A stretch of 64,000 bases of DNA from Neocallimastix lanati (nom. inval.) (GCA_016946835.1 JACVTC010000060.1:336001-400000), one strand, 5' to 3'. Positions 11,304-24,290 are shown, counted from the stretch's first letter. Notes: generated by a model not told the origin, from the letters alone. Program-made: numbers and translations.

Positions 11304-11555
11304 AAAATAATATAAATGTAATTAATAAAAAAAATTTTTTTTCCTGAATTTATTTACTCTTTATGTTGAATAAATATTTTTTTTATTTTATATCACTATT
11401 TAAAAAAAAATAAAAATTATTGTGTTCTAATTTGGAAAAATAATATTTTTTTTTTATTTTTTTTTTATTAATTTTGTGCTTTTTTTTTTTTTTTGTTTTT
11501 ATATTAAAAGAAAATGTATATATAAATTATATATATATATAAAATGAATAAATAA
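10939..11555. repeat. array spacer 6, interrupted
   Basis: Spacer copy with the TTTGCCTATATAAGG block near 11121-11155. Instead of reaching its upstream module it stops at AATAA, where a family C fragment begins. Confidence 0.8.
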
Positions 11556-11595
11556 TGTTAAAATTAAGATATAAAATAGTTTTATGATTAATAAC
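11556..11595 (+). mobile_element. family C fragment (first 40 bp)
   Basis: Same first 40 bases as the C1 element (TGTTAAAATTAAGATATAAA…) at the same AATAA site, then abruptly replaced by family E. A deletion or recombination between two inserted elements has removed the rest of C, the upstream module and the start of E. Confidence 0.65.
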
Positions 11596-12105
11596 TATCA
11601 ATGATTAAATTTAGAAAAAGTTGTTTTTGTGATTAAGATTTTAAAAATATGTTTTATTAATATATATTTTATTTATTTTATAAATTATTTTATATACATC
11701 TTTTAATTTTATTATTTAAATTATTATTTTAATTATTTAATATTATTATTAATATTTAGTTTTTGATTAAAATGAGTAAAAACTATATAAAAACCTGATT
11801 ATTAAAATAAATAAAATTAAGAACTATTTATATTAATTTAGTAAATTATACATTTTAAAATTTGTTTACATGTTATAAGTATTTACAATTAATAATATTT
11901 TAAAAATTATTATTTCTGTTTATTGTTTATTTTATTTTTTTATTATTAAAATATTATTTAATATATTTTTATTTTTATTAATTTATTAATTGTTTATTAT
12001 TAAACTTTATAAAATTTGTACCGTGATATTAATTATATATATATATATATTTTTTTTTTTTTAATATAATATGAAATTTATATTTATAAATTTCATTATT
12101 TACCA
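11596..12105 (+). mobile_element. family E element, 5' end unclear
   Basis: 510 bp of AT-rich non-coding DNA, nearly identical to 38814-39325. The right end …TTTACCA is CA-ended and lies 14 bp before the tRNA-Arg at 12120; the other copy ends 14 bp before tRNA-Ser. The left end (TATCAATGATT) lacks TG, so it may be truncated. Confidence 0.6.
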
Positions 12106-12119
12106 TGATTTCAGAAATG

Positions 12120-12193
12120 GCTCGCGTAGCCTAATCGGATAGGGCGTCAGACTTCTAATCTGAAGATTGCGGGTTCAAGTCCCGCCGTGAGTG
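12120..12193 (+). tRNA. tRNA-Arg (TCT), upstream module lost
   Basis: Gene body identical to the 4572 copy with a T-rich tail (GTGTTTCATCTTTTT). The usual upstream module is absent; family E abuts position -14. Whether element DNA supplies a substitute TATA-like sequence is unknown. Confidence 0.95.
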
Positions 12194-12796
12194 TTTCATC
12201 TTTTTAAGAAATTTAAATTATTAAACCTTTTTTATTTCACATTATTATTACTTAAAAAAAAAATTATTAAGCTCCAATTTGGACAATTAACATGTAAAAT
12301 TTATATATATATAATATATATATATAATATAATAATATATATGTAATTAATAAAAAAAATAAATAAAGTTAAAAGGAGGTGAGGTCCGTTTGTCTATATA
12401 AGGATTTTTTTTTATTTTCCCGAATTTATTTATACATTCTTTATTTTGATTAATAGCATTTTATTTCATGTTACTACTTAAAATGTATTAGTATGATTCA
12501 ATTTGGACTATTAATATATATATATTTTTTTTATATTTAAAAAATAATAATCATATAATTAAAAAAAAAAAAATTTTTTTTCATGAATTTATTTACTCTT
12601 TATGTTGAATAAATATTTTTTTATTTTATATCACTATTTGAAAAAATAAAAATTATTATGGTTTAATTTGGAAAAATAATTTTTTTTTTATTTTTTTTTA
12701 TTAATTTTGTGATTTTTTTTTTTTGTTTTTATATTAAAAGAAAATGTATATATAAATTATATATATATATATAAAATGAATGAAAAATAAATACAG
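12194..12796. repeat. array spacer 7
   Basis: Spacer copy; block GGAGGTGAGGTCCGTTTG…TATATAAGG near 12375-12405, here followed by only a short T-run. Confidence 0.8.
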
Positions 12797-12829
12797 TTAA
12801 AATTCGCAATAATGGCAGCTGTTATAAAA
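12797..12829 (+). promoter_or_regulatory. orphan tRNA-Arg upstream module
   Basis: Complete module with TATAAAA and the following TTTCAATTTCAGAAATGG, that is, right up to the first base of a tRNA-Arg, after which foreign DNA starts at 12849. The gene that belonged here has been cut off or lost. Confidence 0.65.
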
Positions 12830-12848
12830 TTTTCAATTTCAGAAATGG

Positions 12849-13867
12849 TGATAAAGAATGAAGTAATAAATATTCTTATTAAAAACCTTTTAATATAGTC
12901 AAGGTGATTTTTAAAATATTAATAAATTTATGTATTCTTTACATTAATAATTTTACTATATTATTTGATCTGAAAATTTAAGTTTATACATAAAATTTAA
13001 TTTAAATTTATGTTCATTCCTTATAAAGGTAAATTAAATTTATGAGAGTTTAGCAATAACATAGTACTAATTACTTTTAGTATTATTTTTCTAAATAAGG
13101 AATAATTCCTGTATATAAACAACTTAAATAACTTTATCAATATTTCTGTCTTTCGAATTAAGAAATAATTGAAATGAAAGAAATAAATAAAATAAAATTT
13201 TCTGTATTTAAAATTGTAAAAGATTTTTCATATATTAATAAATGTATTTTATTTTCTATTATGCCATTCAAATTAATATATAAGATTACATATTAAATTA
13301 GTATCAAAATTAAGTTAAAGTATTCAATTTTATTGTAATACTGCTTCTCTTTTTTTTTGTTTAATTCTTATCTATAATGCATCCTTTATTTTATAGATTT
13401 ATTTTGGTTAATTTGAATATTAGGAAATAATAAAATTTCTATTTATTACAATAAGGAAATAATCAATAAGATTTAAAAATCTATTGTTTTTCCATCTCTT
13501 CAACTACTTCCAGAGGCTTTCTACTTTTATATCTTCAAAAAGATATAAATTGACTACCTTGGAACCCCTTTTTAGGGGAGAGAAAAAAAAAAAAGGAAAT
13601 AAAAATAGAAATAATAAAAATAAATAAATAAAAAGAAAAAAAAGAAAATAAAAATAAATAAAAATAATAATAAAAATAAAATAAAAATAAAATAAATAAA
13701 TAAAAATAATAATAAAAATAAAATAAAAATAAAATAAATAAATAAAAATAATAATAAAAATAAAATAAAAATTAAAATAAAAATATAATAAATAAATAAA
13801 AATTATTGTGAAAGAATAAAATTTTTTTTTGTGTTTTAATATTATATAATTTTTTTTTTGAATTCCA
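12849..13867 (+). mobile_element. possible family L LTR-like element
   Basis: A 1.02 kb non-array segment starting TGATAAAGAATG directly after the truncated tRNA start and ending GAATTCCA before the CGAA that flanks the next element. Only the TG…CA ends and the position argue for an LTR; no second copy was found. It holds hairpins at about 13530-13560 (TTTATATCTT/AAGATATAAA) and 13565-13578 (CCCC/GGGG), then an A-rich tandem repeat (13600-13800). Confidence 0.35.
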
Positions 13868-13871
13868 CGAA

Positions 13872-15184
13872 TGATACGGGCTGGGGTTAAAACACTAAGA
13901 TATTCAAAACAAAAAAAAAATAAATATTAACACATAACTATAAAAATAAGTTTGGAAACAAGAAAAAAAAATTAAATTTTAAAATATTCTTTATTTAAAT
14001 TTAAAATTAAAATTATTTGTTCCAAGTATTAAAAAGAAAGAAATTTATTCTTCTTTTTATACTTTTATTTTAATACATTTTATTTATTATTAATATATTC
14101 TTTATAAAAAACTATTATAACTATTTTATTTTAATTTTTAACTATTATTTTAAATTATTTTTTAAAAAAAAATAACATTTATTAAATTAAAATATAAAAA
14201 ATTAATTTGGAGCTTGTATCACGAAGGGCATTCCGGGCGGTAGCTTCTTCTTGATATTGTTATTCAGAGAGAGAATTATACAGAATTGATATTTTCTGTA
14301 TTTTAGATTATTTTTATTATTGGAATTCTTCTGTATTTTAGTTCATTTTTATTTTAATAAAGATTTAATTTATTTTTAATTTTTGTTTTATTTTTAGTTT
14401 ATTTCAAAGGTTTTAGAAAATATTATACAGAAACTTATAATTCTGTATTTTATATCAAATATTTATTGAAATAGGTTTTTATTATTCTTAATATAAAAAT
14501 AAGAATTAGTAATGATTTAAATATTATATAATTTTTAATAAGAATATTTAGTAATAATTTTTATTATATTTAATATTAATAAAATATTTAATAATTATTT
14601 TTATTAGATTTGATATTAATAAAAGATTTTAATAAGAATATTTAATAATAATTTTTATTATATTTAATATTAATAAAAGAATTTTATAAGAATATTTAAT
14701 AATAATTTTTATTATAAAAGATTTTAATAAGAATATTTAATAATAATTTTTATTATATTTAATATTAATAAAAGATTTTTATTAGAATATTTAATAATTT
14801 TTATTATATTTAATATTAATAAAAGATTTTAATAAGAATATTTAATAATAATTTTTATTATATTTGATATTAATAAAAGATTTTAATAAGAATATTTAAT
14901 AATTTTTATTATATTTGATATTAATAAAAGATTTTAATAAGAATATTTAATAATAATTTTTATTATATTTAATATTAATAAAAGATTTTTATAAGAATAT
15001 TTAATAATAATTTTTATTATATTTAATATTAATAAAAGAAATTTATAAGAATATTTAATAATAATTTTTATTATATTTGATATTAATAAAAGATTTTAAT
15101 AAGAATATTTAATAATAATTTTATTTTATTATTATTAAGAGTATTTAATAGGAAATACAAGGTATTTAGTGACACCCCGTATCA
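13872..15184 (+). mobile_element. family R solo LTR (R1) with internal minisatellite
   Basis: 1313 bp, TGATACGGGCTGGGG…CACCCCGTATCA. A conserved GC-richer core (GTATCACGAAGGGCATTCC, near 14218) is followed by about ten tandem units of roughly 54 bp (ATATTAATAAAAGATTTTAA type). Flank CGAA on the left, CGA plus family A on the right. Non-coding. Confidence 0.75.
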
Positions 15185-15187
15185 CGA

Positions 15188-16022
15188 TGTAAAGAATTAA
15201 TTAAAAATATTTAATTATATTAATAATTAATTCTTTCTACAATTAATAATAAAAAATATTATTAATTGAGATAAAATTAAAAAATATAATATAAAAATTG
15301 AAAACGAAAATTTAAAAACTTAGAGTTTATTATAAGATTATAATAAACAACACTAAAAGTAGGTTAAGAGAATATTAGAAATTATTTTATTATAAAAATT
15401 TTTTATTTAAAAGTAATTTTAAAATATTTGTGTTAATTATTATAATTTCTTATAATAATAACTCTTGATTATTTTTAGAAGAATCAAGAGTCCTATTTAT
15501 ATTAATTTGATTTCTAATCTTGGAAAATTATCTCTATCTAGAAAAAGATTAGAAGAAAAAACTAGATAGATCTCGATTGGTGTTTAATTACATCAATCTT
15601 TAGTTAATAAGAAAACCCGAATAAGGGAGAAAACTTATTAACTAATTATATATTAATTTTATTAATATTTAATCACAAGTATAATTAAATAATTAATTCT
15701 TTTAATTATCTTAATTAAAAGTCCAAGAAATAATATAATTTAATTATTTCTTGATTAAATAAAATTATCATTTTAATACAATTTAATTTTTCTTAATTAA
15801 ATAGAATTTAACATTATTTTAATACAATAATACATTATTATAATTTAATATATTAATTATTGATAATTTAATTTAATTTTAAAACAATAACATTAATTAA
15901 TAATTACTATGTGACATAATTAATAAAATTATTCATAAAATTTTATAAAATAATAAACTTTAAATATTAATTTTTTAATAAAGAATAATAATTATTTTGA
16001 ATAATAATTATAATTCTTTACA
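15188..16022 (-). mobile_element. family A solo element (A1)
   Basis: 835 bp, TGTAAAGAATT…AATTCTTTACA. It starts three bases after the end of R1 and ends 16 bp before the tRNA at 16039. It contains the family's two marker hairpins: CTCTTGATT…AATCAAGAG near 15464 and the CTATCTAG…CTAGATAG hairpin near 15533. Orientation is taken from the order of these relative to A2. Confidence 0.7.
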
Positions 16023-16038
16023 CTCAATCATAGGAATG

Positions 16039-16112
16039 GCTCGCGTAGCCTAATCGGATAGGGCGTCAGACTTCTAATCTGAAGATTGCGGGTTCAAGTC
16101 CCGCCGTGAGTG
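16039..16112 (+). tRNA. tRNA-Arg (TCT), upstream module displaced
   Basis: Identical gene body with T-tract. Only 14-16 bases of the original 5' flank remain; R1 and A1 stand between it and any upstream module. Confidence 0.96.
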
Positions 16113-16699
16113 TTTTATTTTTTTAAGAAATTTAATTTAAATTACCAAAACTTTTTTTATTTCACATTATTATCCATAAAAAAAATTATTAAGCTCCAAT
16201 TTGGACAATTAACATGTAAATATATATATATATAATATATATATATATATTTTATAATTAAATATATGTAATTAATAAAGAAATAAATGAAAAAGTTAAA
16301 AAAAAGTGAAGTCATTTTGCCTATATAAGGAATTTTTTTTCCCGAATTTATTTATGCACTCTTTATTTTGAACAATAAGTTTTTATTTCACTTTACTAAT
16401 TAAAATGTATTATTATGATACAATTTGGACTATTAATATTTTTTTTTTAAAAAAATAATATAAATGTAATTAATAAAAAAAAATTTTTTTTTCTTAAATT
16501 TATATATATACTCTTTATGTTGAATATATATTTTTTTATTTTATATCACTATTTAAAAAAAAAAAATTATTATGTTCTAATTTGGAAAAATAATATTTAT
16601 TTTTATTTTTTTTTATTATTATTTTTTTTTATTATTATTTTTTTTTATTAAAAATATATATTCATATAATTAATAAATGAATGAATAAATAAATACAAC
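16113..16699. repeat. array spacer 8, diverged
   Basis: Spacer copy with more differences than the others: the block reads AAAAAGTGAAGTCATTTTGCCTATATAAGG (near 16297-16329) and lacks the GGAGG start. Ends normally in the upstream module. Confidence 0.75.
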
Positions 16700-16732
16700 T
16701 AAAGTTCACAATAATGGCAGCTGTTATAAAAA
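16700..16732 (+). promoter_or_regulatory. orphan tRNA-Arg upstream module
   Basis: Module with TATAAAA followed by ATTTCAA and then element 1. Its tRNA gene is almost certainly the one at 33867, 17 kb away: that gene starts with the matching CAATTTCAGAAATG flank after element 2. Confidence 0.7.
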
Positions 16733-16738
16733 TTTCAA

Positions 16739-17449
16739 TGATACGATATATTTTAAATATTCGTATTTACAATAGTTTTGGGCGCTACACTGGGGAATTG
16801 TATTAAATTATATATTCTAATAATAATATTAATTATTTTATTTAGTTATTTAAAATTTTTATTTTATGATATTTGTTTTGTAATATTTTATTTTTATTTT
16901 ATTTTTATTTTATTTTATTTTATTTTATTTTATTTTATTTTATTTTTATCATATTAATTAACTATTAATAATTATGATTTAATTATAATATTCTATAATT
17001 AATTACTTAAACAACTAATTTTATTAAAACTAATAACTAAACTACTATCTCGACTAATTAAAACATTTTTCTTATATTAAATCAACTATTACTAATTAAC
17101 ATATATCAATAATTTATTAACAAGTTTTTTTTTTTTTTTATAATAATATTTTTATATATTTTTTTTTCATAATTATTATCTCTATATTAAATCATAATTA
17201 TTATATTTTATATAAACATTAATATAAAAGTTTATATTATAATAATTAAATTTTATACTATAATAATATTATTTTATATGATTTATAATTAATATAATTC
17301 ACTATTTTTATATAATTAATTTTATAATAATATATATTACTATTTTTATATAATTAATTTTATAATAATATATATTACTAACTTTATATAATTAATATAA
17401 TTTAATAATAATTTTAAAATATCATTATTTTTCTTTTCATCTTGAATCA
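16739..17449 (-). repeat. element 1 3' LTR
   Basis: Begins TGATACGATAT on the plus strand (16739), as does the right copy at 26089, and ends in TGAATCA where the right copy has TGTATCA. It contains a GGGCGCTACACTGGGG island and (ATTTT)n repeats. Confidence 0.9.
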
Positions 17450-17620
17450 GAACGCCCACGCTTTAGATCAGATTTCGTCCCTTGAAGTCTAAAGAATATT
17501 TGTATGAAATAATAAATTTTAAAATTTATAAGGCATTATATATATATATATATATATTTTTTTTTTTTTGTAATATAATTATATGATTATTATATATTAT
17601 ATATATATTATATATATATT

Positions 17621-17652
<32 letters not shown>

Positions 17653-17775
17653 TTTTAGGTAGTGATTTATTTTAAACTATTATTATTTTTTAAATATTAA
17701 TATTAATCAGTAATTTCTACAAAACTACTTATATAAGGAATAACATTTTTAAGATGTATATTTCTTTCGGCAACT
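17450..17775 (-). other. element 1 3' untranslated region and plus-strand primer region
   Basis: Next to the LTR the minus strand reads ACTTCAAGGGACGAA (17474-17488) and then a purine-rich AAAGCGTGGGCG, the usual place of the polypurine tract. The rest is (TA)n and T-runs. Element 2 has the same ACTTCAAGGGACGAA just before its 3' LTR. Confidence 0.6.
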
Positions 17776-18908
17776 TCATTTATTAGAAATTGGATCACAA
17801 ACTGTAACAGTATTAAATTGTTGCTTAACTATTTTTAATGGTCCAATAAAATAAGGGTCCAATTTTCTTCTATTAAAATTCCTGATTAATACTAAATCTC
17901 CAGCTTTAAATTCACTTCTTAATCTTTTAATCTGTTTTCTTCTATCTTTCCATAGTTCATTAGCAGTTTCTATATTCCGAATAGCTTCATTAATCCATTT
18001 ATTATGTGTAATAAATTTTCTTAAATAATAGTCTTCATCAGTTTCATCTTCATGTTTTTGATCAACATTAATTGTAAGTTCGAAAGGTTGCAAATCCCTT
18101 CTACCATAAAGTAATTCAAAACTGCTATATTTTGTTACTTCATTCTTCGCTGTTCTAAGCGCCCATAAAGCACTAGGTAGAATATCATCCCAATCTTTAT
18201 TATTTTTTCCTAAAAGCCGCAAATATTTTCCAATTTCTCTATTTCTATTCTCAACTTCTCCATTAGAAGGTGGATGATACGTAGACACATTATGTACATA
18301 TACATCATGCAAATCGAGAAAAGCTTTAGTTTTATCTGAAATAAGTTGTGGGCCATTATCTGTAATTAATAACTCTGGTATTCCATGCCTCGAAAACACA
18401 TTAATTAAAAATCTTATTACATCTTCAGATTCTGTTTTTTCTAATGGTTCAGCTTCCACCCATTTGGTAAGGTAGTCAACTAATACTATGATATATTTAT
18501 TTCCTCTAGCAGTTGTATATAATGGACCAACTAAATCTAAACCAACTCTTGTGAAAGGCAATCCTGGTGGTGTTGGAATATCTACAGGGTATTTATTTTG
18601 AGGCTGTGGCTTATACATTTGACATTTCTTACAACATTTTATAAATATTTTTATATCTTTATTCATTCCTTTCCAAAAGTAATCTCTTTTTAATCTATGA
18701 TAGGTTTTATAACAACCTTCATGTCCTACGTTATGTGCTAAATTAATTAATTTCCATTTTTCTTTTTCATCAAAAATTACTCTTCTTAAATTATTATTTT
18801 GTTTATAATAAATAATCCCATCTATTTCTACAAATTTTTGTTTTATATAATTATCAATAAAATCATTTAAAAATTTTTCATCATTATTATTATTTTCATT
18901 AATATTTA

Positions 18909-18942
<34 letters not shown>

Positions 18943-20928
18943 GTAATCATTATTATTAGGTGTAACATTTATTACGAAATTTGTATCTAGATATACATTA
19001 TTGTTAGATAAAATATTTCTTGAGTAATTTTTATTTATATCATTATTTATTTTATTATAATGAGTATTTAACATTTCATTATTATCATCCTTTTGAATGT
19101 TATTATTTGAAAAATTATTATTAATTTTATCAATTTTTAAAATATTATTATATTTCTTTTTTCCTATAGTTATACTTCTATGATCTTCTTGTTCATTTTT
19201 ATTAAGAGATTTTTTGTTAATATTTTTATCAATATTCAAAATTTTATTGAATTTATTATTAATGCTTATATTATTTTGATTTACAATATTATTTTTTTTA
19301 TTTTCATTTTCTTTTGAATTTTCATTTGTTGTACTCTCATTTTTTATATCTCTAAATAATGCATTATTTTGAATTACATTATTATTTAATATTTCGGTTT
19401 TAAAACTTGTTTCCTTTGTTAAATGATTATTATTTTTATATTCATCATGTATATTATTATATTTTGTATTATAATTTTCTTTGTTTTCATTTGAATAGTT
19501 ATTTTGAATAATGTTACAATTTTTTAATTTTTCATCTAAGTAATTAATTTTATTATAATTATTATTTTCATTGAGATTATTATTTTTATTCCTATTATTA
19601 TTTCCAACAAAATTATTTTCATTAGGATTATTGCCTTTATCATAATTGCTATTTTTATTACAATTGCTATTTTCATTATGATTATTGTTTTTATTATAAT
19701 TGTTATTTTTAATATAATTATTATTAGTATTAAAGTTATTATTTTTATTAAACCCATTAATTTCTATTTTTTTATCAGAGATATTATTTTTATTATAATT
19801 ATTATTGTTTTCATTCTCATATAATTTATGATTATTTGTGATATTATTTATTTTTATTTTTTCAGATAAATTGCTATTTTTAATAGTATTTTTATTGTCT
19901 ATTTTTATAAATAAATTGTCATTAGTATTTTCCCTACTGATTTTATTTCTTGATTTATTAATTTCATTAGAATTATTATTTCTTATATTCTCTTTTAAAA
20001 TAATATTTTTAATTGAATTATTATCTTTATTAAAATTGTTTTCCAAAATAATATTTTTATTTTCTTCTACATTCTTATTTTGTATATCTTCACCAGAATT
20101 TAATCTTGAAAGTGCATCTGCAATTACATTTCTCCTCCCCTCTTCATATAAGACTTTAACTTTTAAAATACTGAATTCCGTAATCCATTTAATATGACGG
20201 CTAGAAGTAGGTTCTTTACTATTGAAAATATAAACTAAGGATTTATGATCAGTGTATAAAATAGTTTCAAAATTATTACCTGTTAAAAATGGTCTAAATT
20301 TCATAATACAATAGTAAGCAGCTAATCCTTCCAAATCCGTAATACTATAGTTTAATTCTGCATTTACTAAGGTACGACTTTCAAAATAAATAGGCTTTTC
20401 ATCATTATTCTCATCTAACTGAATAAGAACTCCACCAATACCATATTTAGAGGAGTCCGTACGAATAATAAATGGTTTTTCAGAAACAGGAGGTGATAAA
20501 ATAGGAGCAGAAATTATTTTATTTTTTAATTCAACAAAAGCCTTATTAGTAGTATTAGTCCATACAAAAGGAACATTTTTTTTTGTAAGTTCATATAATA
20601 GTTTAGCAATTTGAGCAAAATTATAAATGAATTTCCTATAATAGCCAATAGCACCTAAAAAAGAACGTAGTTGCTTAATATTTTTAGGAGGTAACCAATT
20701 CATAATAACATTCACTTTTGAATCAATAGGACTAATTCCTTTAGTAGATAATTTGTGTCCTAATAATTCTACTTCTTCTTTAAAAAAATGACATTTCTCT
20801 AAATTAATTTTTAATCCATTATTATGTAGAATTTTGAAAACCTTTTCAAGATCTTTAATATGCTGATCCATAGAGGGAGAATACACAACAAGATCATCGA
20901 TATAGACAAAGACACAAACACCAATCAA
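17776..20928 (-). CDS. element 1 Pol, C-terminal part: RT palm, RNase H, Asn-rich linker, integrase
   Basis: A 1050-residue frame. Residues 1-100 hold the RT catalytic YIDDL (9-13) and thumb. RNase H follows with RTDSS (156-160), TDLE (197-200), TDHKSL (226-231) and the end motif DALSR (271-275). Residues about 285-690 are an Asn-rich, low-complexity insertion. The integrase has an HHCC zinc site (H732, H736, C766, C769) and the triad D798, D857, E893 with the usual 35-residue spacing between the last two. The C-terminus (FKAGDLVLIRNF, GPLKIVKQ) is a normal GPY/F-like module. It reverse-transcribes and inserts the element. The N-terminal RT lies in the neighbouring frame (20925-21800), separated by a one-base frameshift after IFLT. 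All visible catalytic residues here are intact. Confidence 0.92.
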
Positions 20929-21800
20929 GTCAAGAATATTCGGTTCATCTCCCTTTGAAAATTTGGGGGAGCATTACACAACCCAAAAGGCATAGCTTGA
21001 AAATTAAAATTACCATAAATAGTAGTAAAACACGTAATATCTCTATCATAAGGATGCTTAGGAATTTGATGGTATCCTGAAAATAAATCAATTGTTGAAA
21101 GAACTGCGGTGTTTCCTACATAATAAAGAATATCATCGATAATAGGAAGGGCATAGGCATCTTTCTTCGTACAGTTATTTACTACTCTATAATAAACGCA
21201 CATTCTTACTTGACCATTTTTTTTTAACACAAGAACAACTGGTGAAGACCAAGGAGAATTTGAAGGAACAATTAATTTATTGTTAATGAGTTTAATTATT
21301 TCTTTTTTTAGAGCATCTGCTTGTACTTTAGAGAGTCTATATGCTCTCTGTTTAACAGGGTGAGTACCAGGAACTAAATTAATTCTATGAGGAAATAATT
21401 TAGAATTACCTAAATCATCTGTTTTAACAGCTAAAATATCCGTGTATGATAAAAATAAAATTTTAATTGTATCTCTAATAGAAGAAGGTACTTCAGATAA
21501 TATGTCGTGTACAAGCGAAATTTTCTTATCATTTTGCAGAGATTTTAAATCGACAAAAGATGAATTATCATCAGAAGTTATTAAAAGAATAGCGGGACAA
21601 ATTTTTGAATCATTATTAAGAAATAACACATTATTATCAATAGAAAATAAATCATTATTATTAAGAACTTCATCATTAGATAATATTAAATTATCAAAAT
21701 CACTAATATTTATATTAGAAATATCACTACACAAAAAAATTTGAACACGCACAATAATTGATAATACCATCACAACACGTAACATAATTTTCAGAATCAT
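20925..21800 (-). pseudogene. element 1 RT N-terminal half (frameshifted)
   Basis: From about residue 70 this frame encodes the linker and RT fingers: PSSIRDTIKILFLSYTDILA, ALKKEIIKLINNKLIVPSNS, SPWSSPVVLVLKKN, STIDLFSGYHQIP and MPFGLCNAPPNFQREMNRIF. Against element 3, a one-base difference near 20928 shifts the frame to that of the YIDDL part, and another near 21730-21800 separates it from the protease frame. The usual D in MC(V/I)DYR is Y here (MCVYYR). The first ~60 residues are out-of-frame readthrough, so its ATG is not a real start. Confidence 0.85.
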
Positions 21801-22634
21801 TTTTATTAATATTTAAATCATTAACATTAGAAAAATTTACATTATACATTAAATTAGAAAGTTCAATAAAATCACCATTATCATTTTTATGTAATAAAGA
21901 TAAAGTATCATCAACTAAATCTAGCACAAATCTATTTTTCTTAAGCGTGTCAATACCAATTAACACGTCGAAAATATCATCTTTTTCTATTTTTCTGAAA
22001 TAGTCTTTGAAAGTGTAGCCGCCTATCTCAATTTCTAATTCGTATACATCCGAAGAAATATAATTATTAGAATAAGCCTGGAATATTCTTTCCGAAATAG
22101 TTCCAACGGCCGTTTTATTTATTTTATACTTCTCGAATGCAGCAGCAGTGATTAAATTAACACTTACACAAGAGTCTAAGAATATTTCTGCGGAGGATCC
22201 TTCAATAGTACCATTTACTTTGATAACTTTATAGTCGCTTAATAATGATAAAGCATTTATTAAAAATTCTTTGCTGGTACTTTTAATTAATTTTTGTTCT
22301 TTGTTAAACCCGGTACGAAATTTAGGACATAAGTCCAATAAGTGTGCCAGTTTAAGTTTGACTTCTATATTGGTAACATCTTTAACCAGGTCATTTATAT
22401 CATAATTATCAACCAAATTGATCATTTTAATATGTTTCTCTAATTTTGACGTCTTAGTATTACCTCCATTTTCATTTTCGTTTGTAGTATTGGATATTAT
22501 CTCTTTAATTCTATTTAATTTGTTAATTTTTTTTGCGTTTGAAATATTTGGCTGGTTTATATATGATATTTCTAAATGTTCCAATTTTTCTGTGTTATTA
22601 TTACTATTATTATTAGTATTAATATTATCATTAA

Positions 22635-22676
<42 letters not shown>

Positions 22677-23289
22677 TATTATTATTATTATTGATATTAT
22701 TAGAATTGTCATTATTGTTAATATTATTATTATCATCATCAATATTAATATTATGATTATTATTATTATTATAATTTAAATTATTTGGATCATCCTCTAT
22801 ATTCATATTATCTTCATCTCGAATATTTCCATTATTATTAATTTCAATAATATCTGGATTTTCTCTAAAATTAACCTTTTTTGTAGAAGAAAGATTTTCA
22901 CCTTCAATTATTTTATTATTATTTAGTTCCTCATTATTATTACTATCATTATAATTATCATTATTATTATTTATTTGTTTCATGGCTGGAGTGTGAATAG
23001 GAACTGGATTATCTTTAAGATGAAGCCTTTGTGTTTCTTTATAAGGCCTCTTATATTTTTCTTTATTTTGTTTGCCTTTTCTCTGAGCAGCAAAAACAAC
23101 TTCATCCTGGAATTCTTCATTGGTATCTCTTAAATAAACATTATTATTATTATTTTTATTATAATTGTTATTATAATAATCATTTTTTTCATTATCATTA
23201 TCCTTAATATTATTATTACAATGATTATTACAATTATTATAATGATTATTATTATCATCGATATAATAATCATTATTATCATTTCTCAT
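21727..23289 (-). CDS. element 1 Gag-Pol segment: Asn-rich linker and aspartic protease
   Basis: A 520-residue frame. Residues 1-240 are Asn-rich with a basic patch (QRKGKQNKEKYKRPYKETQR). From about residue 295 a folded region begins (KLKLAHLLDLCPKFRTGF), then the retropepsin-like domain with GTIEGSSAEIFLDSCVSVNL and the flap/psi motif DVLIGIDTLKKNRFVLD. The active site is D-S-C instead of D-T/S-G; element 3 has D-T-C. The end of the frame is out-of-frame with RT. The protease would process Gag and Pol. The reading frame overlaps the next ORF by some 70 bp. Confidence 0.82.
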
Positions 23290-23749
23290 TTTACATTATC
23301 ACTATTACATTTCATAATACTATTATTATAATTATAATTATAGTTATTGTAATTTTTATAATTATTATTATGATTGTAATTATTAGTATGGTTATTATTA
23401 TAATTATCATTACTATAATCACTATTACTATAATTATTATTAAGATTCTTATTGTTATAATTACTAGTATTATTATTAATATTACTATTATTATTAATAT
23501 TACTATTATTATTATTAATATAACTATGACTATTATTATTATAATTATTGTTATTAATATTACCTCGATTATTATAATCATCATTATTATAATTATTACC
23601 ATTATTAACAAAATTATAAATATTATTATAACTATTATTATGATTATCATTACTATTATTATTATTATTAGTACTATTATTATTATTATTATTACCATTA
23701 TTACCAAAATTATAATTATTATTATAACTATTATTATGATTATCATTAC

Positions 23750-23780
<31 letters not shown>

Positions 23781-24290
23781 ACTATTACTATTATTATCAT
23801 TATTGTAACGATTATTAATGTAATTATTATTATATATGTAATTATTATTTTTGTTATTTTTATGGTTATTGTTATTATTAAAGTTATTGTTATTATTAGT
23901 ATTATTGTTATTGTTACAATTTGGTTTATTGCGATAATTATTATTACTATTATAATTATCATAAATATTATAATTATTATAATTATTATTATCATTATCA
24001 TTGGAATTGGTATTAAAATTATCTTTTCTATTAACTAAATAAATATTCTCATTGTTTTTATAGTTGTTGTCTTTATTCTTGATATCCATTTCTTCATTAT
24101 TTCCATAATTTTCATTTCTTTCATTATTATTAATTAGTAAATTATTATTTTTATTTTTAATATTCTTATAATATATATTATTTTCATTATAATTATTAGG
24201 TTCATTAATATTATTATTATTATTATAATGATTATTGAAGTTATCATTACAATAATTGTCGTTATTTATACATAAAAGGGTGGTTTGTTT
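23286..24290 (-). pseudogene. element 1 Asn-rich Gag linker (separate frame)
   Basis: About 330 residues of Asn with Tyr, Ser, Asp and His (the frame is open from about 24290; the first ATG gives 267 residues at 24089). No domain is recognisable. It sits between the zinc-knuckle Gag and the protease frame and reads through (AAT/AAC)n-type repeats. Whether it is translated by frameshifting or the frame was broken by slippage in these repeats cannot be told here. The long Ile frames on either strand are shadows of the same repeat. Confidence 0.6.

Noticed and set aside
23312-24038. Long poly-Ile frames on both strands
   Set aside because: Shadows of the Asn-codon repeat in the element 1 Gag linker.
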